DNA of 45,224 nt from Candidatus Epulonipiscium sp. GTDB taxonomy: Bacteria > Bacillota > Clostridia > Lachnospirales > JAAYNZ01. Each line of letters begins with the position of its first letter. The first letter of the stretch is position 1. The translations under genes were made by a program, and so were the position numbers. Location of the stretch: positions 1 to 45,224 of the forward strand of contig JAAYNZ010000149.1 in NCBI GenBank assembly GCA_012520595.1, read 5' to 3'. The notes under the pieces were generated by a model that saw only the letters and a program-made list of their open reading frames with translations, had not been told where the DNA came from and made no database searches. Below are positions 43,036 through 45,224 of the stretch, in pieces.

Positions 43036-44127
43036 ATGTCAAAACCTTGGATTAAACGGGTTTTCCCCGGTGGAAATACCCCTTTAGGATTTTATTCATT
43101 TTATGATTTTGTTTTACCTCGTGAAAAAGGGAAAAAACTTATTCTTTTAAAAGGAGGACCGGGAACTGGCAAATCTTCTTTTATGAAAACCATTGGTCAG
43201 AAGTTTTTGGACCTGCAATATAATATTGAATTTCATCATTGTTCTTCTGATCCTGCTTCTGTGGATGCCATGGTTGTTCCCGAACTAAAAGTAGGCATTA
43301 TTGATGGAACAGCTCCTCATATAGTGGACCCTATCTATCCTGGTGCTGTAGATGAAATTCTTTATCTTGGAAACCATTGGGACGGAAAAAAATTACAACA
43401 ACAAAAAGAAAAAATCATCTCTTTGAAAAAACAAACCAACCTTTGCTTTCAAAAAGCCTATGGTTATCTTCGGGCTGCTGGAATGATCTACGACAATTGG
43501 ATCATGAATCAAAAACAATACATGGATAAAGGTAAGTATAACGAAAAAGTCCAATCCCTTTTAGAAACCCTATTAGGAAACCTTCCTATTTCCCCCACAC
43601 TTGGTGAAGAACGTCATTTATTTGGCAGTGCCATTACCCCTGAAGGCTTTACAAATTTTTTGCCTAGTATTATTGGTCATTATTCTAGGGTCTATGAAAT
43701 TAAAGATGAGCCTGGGGCCTCTGCTGAAGAACTTTTAAATACTCTTTATCAGCAAGCGATTAGGCGAGGATTAGATGTAGAATGTTATCATTCCCCTATT
43801 CAAGTAGGAAAAATAGAAGATCTCCTGATTCCTTCCTTGGATATTGCTATTACTGTGTCTAATGTATACCATCACACCTCTGTAGCACCCACTCAAACCA
43901 TGGACTTAACCTCTTGCATTGATCAATCAAAACAACAGTCCATAATCTTAGAACTAGAACAAGACCAAAAAACTTTTGAAAACCTAGTAGAAAAAGCAGT
44001 TGAATATCTCAAAAAAGCAAAAGCATCCCATCATGAACTCGAAAGCTACTATATTGAAAGTATGAATTTTGAATCCATGGTTGATCTAATGGAATCTACT
44101 TTTCAAAGACTTTTACAACTGGCTTGA
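43036..44127 (+). CDS. P-loop ATPase of unknown function (PRK06851-like)
   Basis: A 363-residue protein with Walker A KGGPGTGKSSF near residue 40, followed by HHCSSDPASVDAMVVPEL, GIIDGTAPHIVDP and a second half ending in a helical region. It matches a conserved clostridial/bacillar family of unknown function with a second nucleotide-kinase-like half. The ribosome-binding site AGAAGGAGG lies in the hairpin at 42988-43031. The 3' end overlaps the convergent alcohol dehydrogenase gene by 25 bases. Confidence 0.85.
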   Translation: MSKPWIKRVFPGGNTPLGFYSFYDFVLPREKGKKLILLKGGPGTGKSSFMKTIGQKFLDLQYNIEFHHCSSDPASVDAMVVPELKVGIIDGTAPHIVDPIYPGAVDEILYLGNHWDGKKLQQQKEKIISLKKQTNLCFQKAYGYLRAAGMIYDNWIMNQKQYMDKGKYNEKVQSLLETLLGNLPISPTLGEERHLFGSAITPEGFTNFLPSIIGHYSRVYEIKDEPGASAEELLNTLYQQAIRRGLDVECYHSPIQVGKIEDLLIPSLDIAITVSNVYHHTSVAPTQTMDLTSCIDQSKQQSIILELEQDQKTFENLVEKAVEYLKKAKASHHELESYYIESMNFESMVDLMESTFQRLLQLA

Positions 44128-45206
44128 TAAATCTGATAAATTTGTTCTTTTGTCACCTTTCCTGGATGATTTTTTAATTTAGCTTCATTTTCAATCATCC
44201 CTTGGGTGTAACTTTCCATTTCTTCTGGGGTTAAACATATTTCCCCGCCTAAAATGTTCTTTAGAAATGTGTCTAACTCTTGTAAGGTATCCATCTGTAA
44301 AAGTTCCAAAATTCGTTGTATCTTTTCTTGATGAGGATGGATGGCTAAATAAGGAGACATTAATAAGCCATTGGCTTTTCCATGAGGAATGTCTTTAAAA
44401 TAAGTAAAAGCATATCCCATACCATGGGGCAATGAAGTTCCTGTTTGGGCAATCACCATGCCTCCAATGGTGGAAGCTAGTATCATTTTTTCTCTTTGTT
44501 TTACACTCCATTGATTGGTTTTCAATGAAAGGATACAATCTTGCCATAACGAGATACCATACTCTGCCAATCCATCACTAAATGGGTTGGCTTTTACCGT
44601 TAAATATCCTTCCACTAAGTGAGAAAGAGCATCTACTCCAGTATGGATCGCTACAAAATCAGGCATGGTTGAAAAATAACGAACATCTAGAAAAGCCATC
44701 TCAGGAAAAATTTTAGGTTGAAAATTTCTTTTGGTTTGAAGTTGATGATCTGTAAAGATAGCATAAGGAGTGGTTTCTGTTCCTGTACCAGAAGTTGTAG
44801 GAATGGCCATGATAGGAACAGAAGAAAGATCCCCTTCTTCCAATAAATCATAGGCTGTCTTGTTGGGGTTGGCCAGTAATACACCAATTCCTTTGGCTGC
44901 ATCAATAGGTGATCCCCCTCCAATCCCAATGATAAACTGGGCTCCATAGGCTTTCCCCTGCTTTGCTGCCTTTTCGAGAGTTTCAATGGAAGGATTTTCT
45001 TCTACCTCATCAAAAATCTGATAAAAAATTTCTTGTTTTTGCAGTACCTGGATCACATCCTCTAAGGAACCATTCTTCTTAGAAGACCAACGTCCAGTAA
45101 CAATAAAGGCACGAGATCCATACTTTTTAAATGCATCTTGATTTTGAAGAAGACAGTGCTGTCCAAAGAAAATCTTAGTAGGCATGTAATATTGAAAAAA
45201 ATCCAT
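44103..45206 (-). CDS. iron-containing alcohol dehydrogenase
   Basis: A 367-residue group III alcohol dehydrogenase. GIGGGSPIDAAKGIG binds NAD(P); metal ligands lie in GVDALSHLVEG and LPHGMGYAF ... IPHGKANG. The likely substrate class is primary alcohols/aldehydes or 1,3-propanediol/butanol, not decidable. Start at the ATG 45206, nine bases from AAAGG; the ATG at 45215 abuts that site. Its end overlaps the convergent P-loop gene. Confidence 0.94.
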   Translation of the reverse strand: MDFFQYYMPTKIFFGQHCLLQNQDAFKKYGSRAFIVTGRWSSKKNGSLEDVIQVLQKQEIFYQIFDEVEENPSIETLEKAAKQGKAYGAQFIIGIGGGSPIDAAKGIGVLLANPNKTAYDLLEEGDLSSVPIMAIPTTSGTGTETTPYAIFTDHQLQTKRNFQPKIFPEMAFLDVRYFSTMPDFVAIHTGVDALSHLVEGYLTVKANPFSDGLAEYGISLWQDCILSLKTNQWSVKQREKMILASTIGGMVIAQTGTSLPHGMGYAFTYFKDIPHGKANGLLMSPYLAIHPHQEKIQRILELLQMDTLQELDTFLKNILGGEICLTPEEMESYTQGMIENEAKLKNHPGKVTKEQIYQIYQASCKSL

Positions 45207-45224
45207 ATGTTTCATCCTTTCTCA

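Overview
The window is low-GC chromosomal DNA from an anaerobic, spore-forming Firmicute of the class Clostridia. Support for this comes from strong AGGAGG ribosome-binding sites, TTG and GTG starts, a leuS T-box leader, Rex, an Re-type citrate synthase in place of the usual Si-type enzyme, an alr/acpS/ndoA neighbourhood like that of Bacillus and Clostridia, and promoters resembling sporulation sigma-E sites. An Alkaliphilus-like lineage fits, but I cannot fix the genus.

Layout. 1-716 is a truncated NitT/TauT-type ABC ATPase. 838-1580 holds a zinc-ribbon membrane protein and a PF04020 holin-like membrane protein. 1750-7259 (minus) is a compact chain: a coiled-coil protein, acpS, the NAD(P)H-hydrate repair enzyme, a CBS protein, a YdcC-like lipoprotein, alr, and an ndoA toxin-antitoxin pair with an odd antitoxin. 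7411-9132 is a secreted HExxH protein with S-layer anchoring repeats. Then come a DUF445 protein, rex (with a near-perfect sigma-A promoter) and a divergent ABC-F ATPase. 13702-18231 (minus) is the oxidative citrate branch: Re-citrate synthase, aconitase, isocitrate dehydrogenase, giving 2-oxoglutarate.

18771-23303 is the most unusual part. An AT-rich gap carries four perfect DnaA boxes plus one near-perfect box within 144 bp, without dnaA nearby. Next come five small Phe/Leu-rich hydrophobic proteins of one family (four of them outside any standard length cut-off), split by a minus-strand operon of a subtilisin-like protease and a helical protein, and followed by two helical proteins. A short helical motif recurs in three of these genes, and sigma-E-like promoters face away from each other at 21674-21757. 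I read this as a sporulation, probably spore-envelope, locus that seems undescribed.

23350-30185 (minus) carries a small basic protein, a membrane-anchored protein, a CBS protein, leuS with its T-box, and an EF-G paralogue with an altered G4 motif. 30570-35071 (plus) is a hisC-aroF-tyrA-aroA operon for shikimate/tyrosine synthesis. 35060-45206 is mixed: an anchored protein of unknown role, a FetAB-type exporter, a YitT-family protein, a nitroreductase, trpS, luxS, an ABC exporter, a P-loop ATPase whose ribosome-binding site sits in a hairpin, and an iron-type alcohol dehydrogenase. I saw no rRNA, tRNA, CRISPR array, insertion sequence or prophage.
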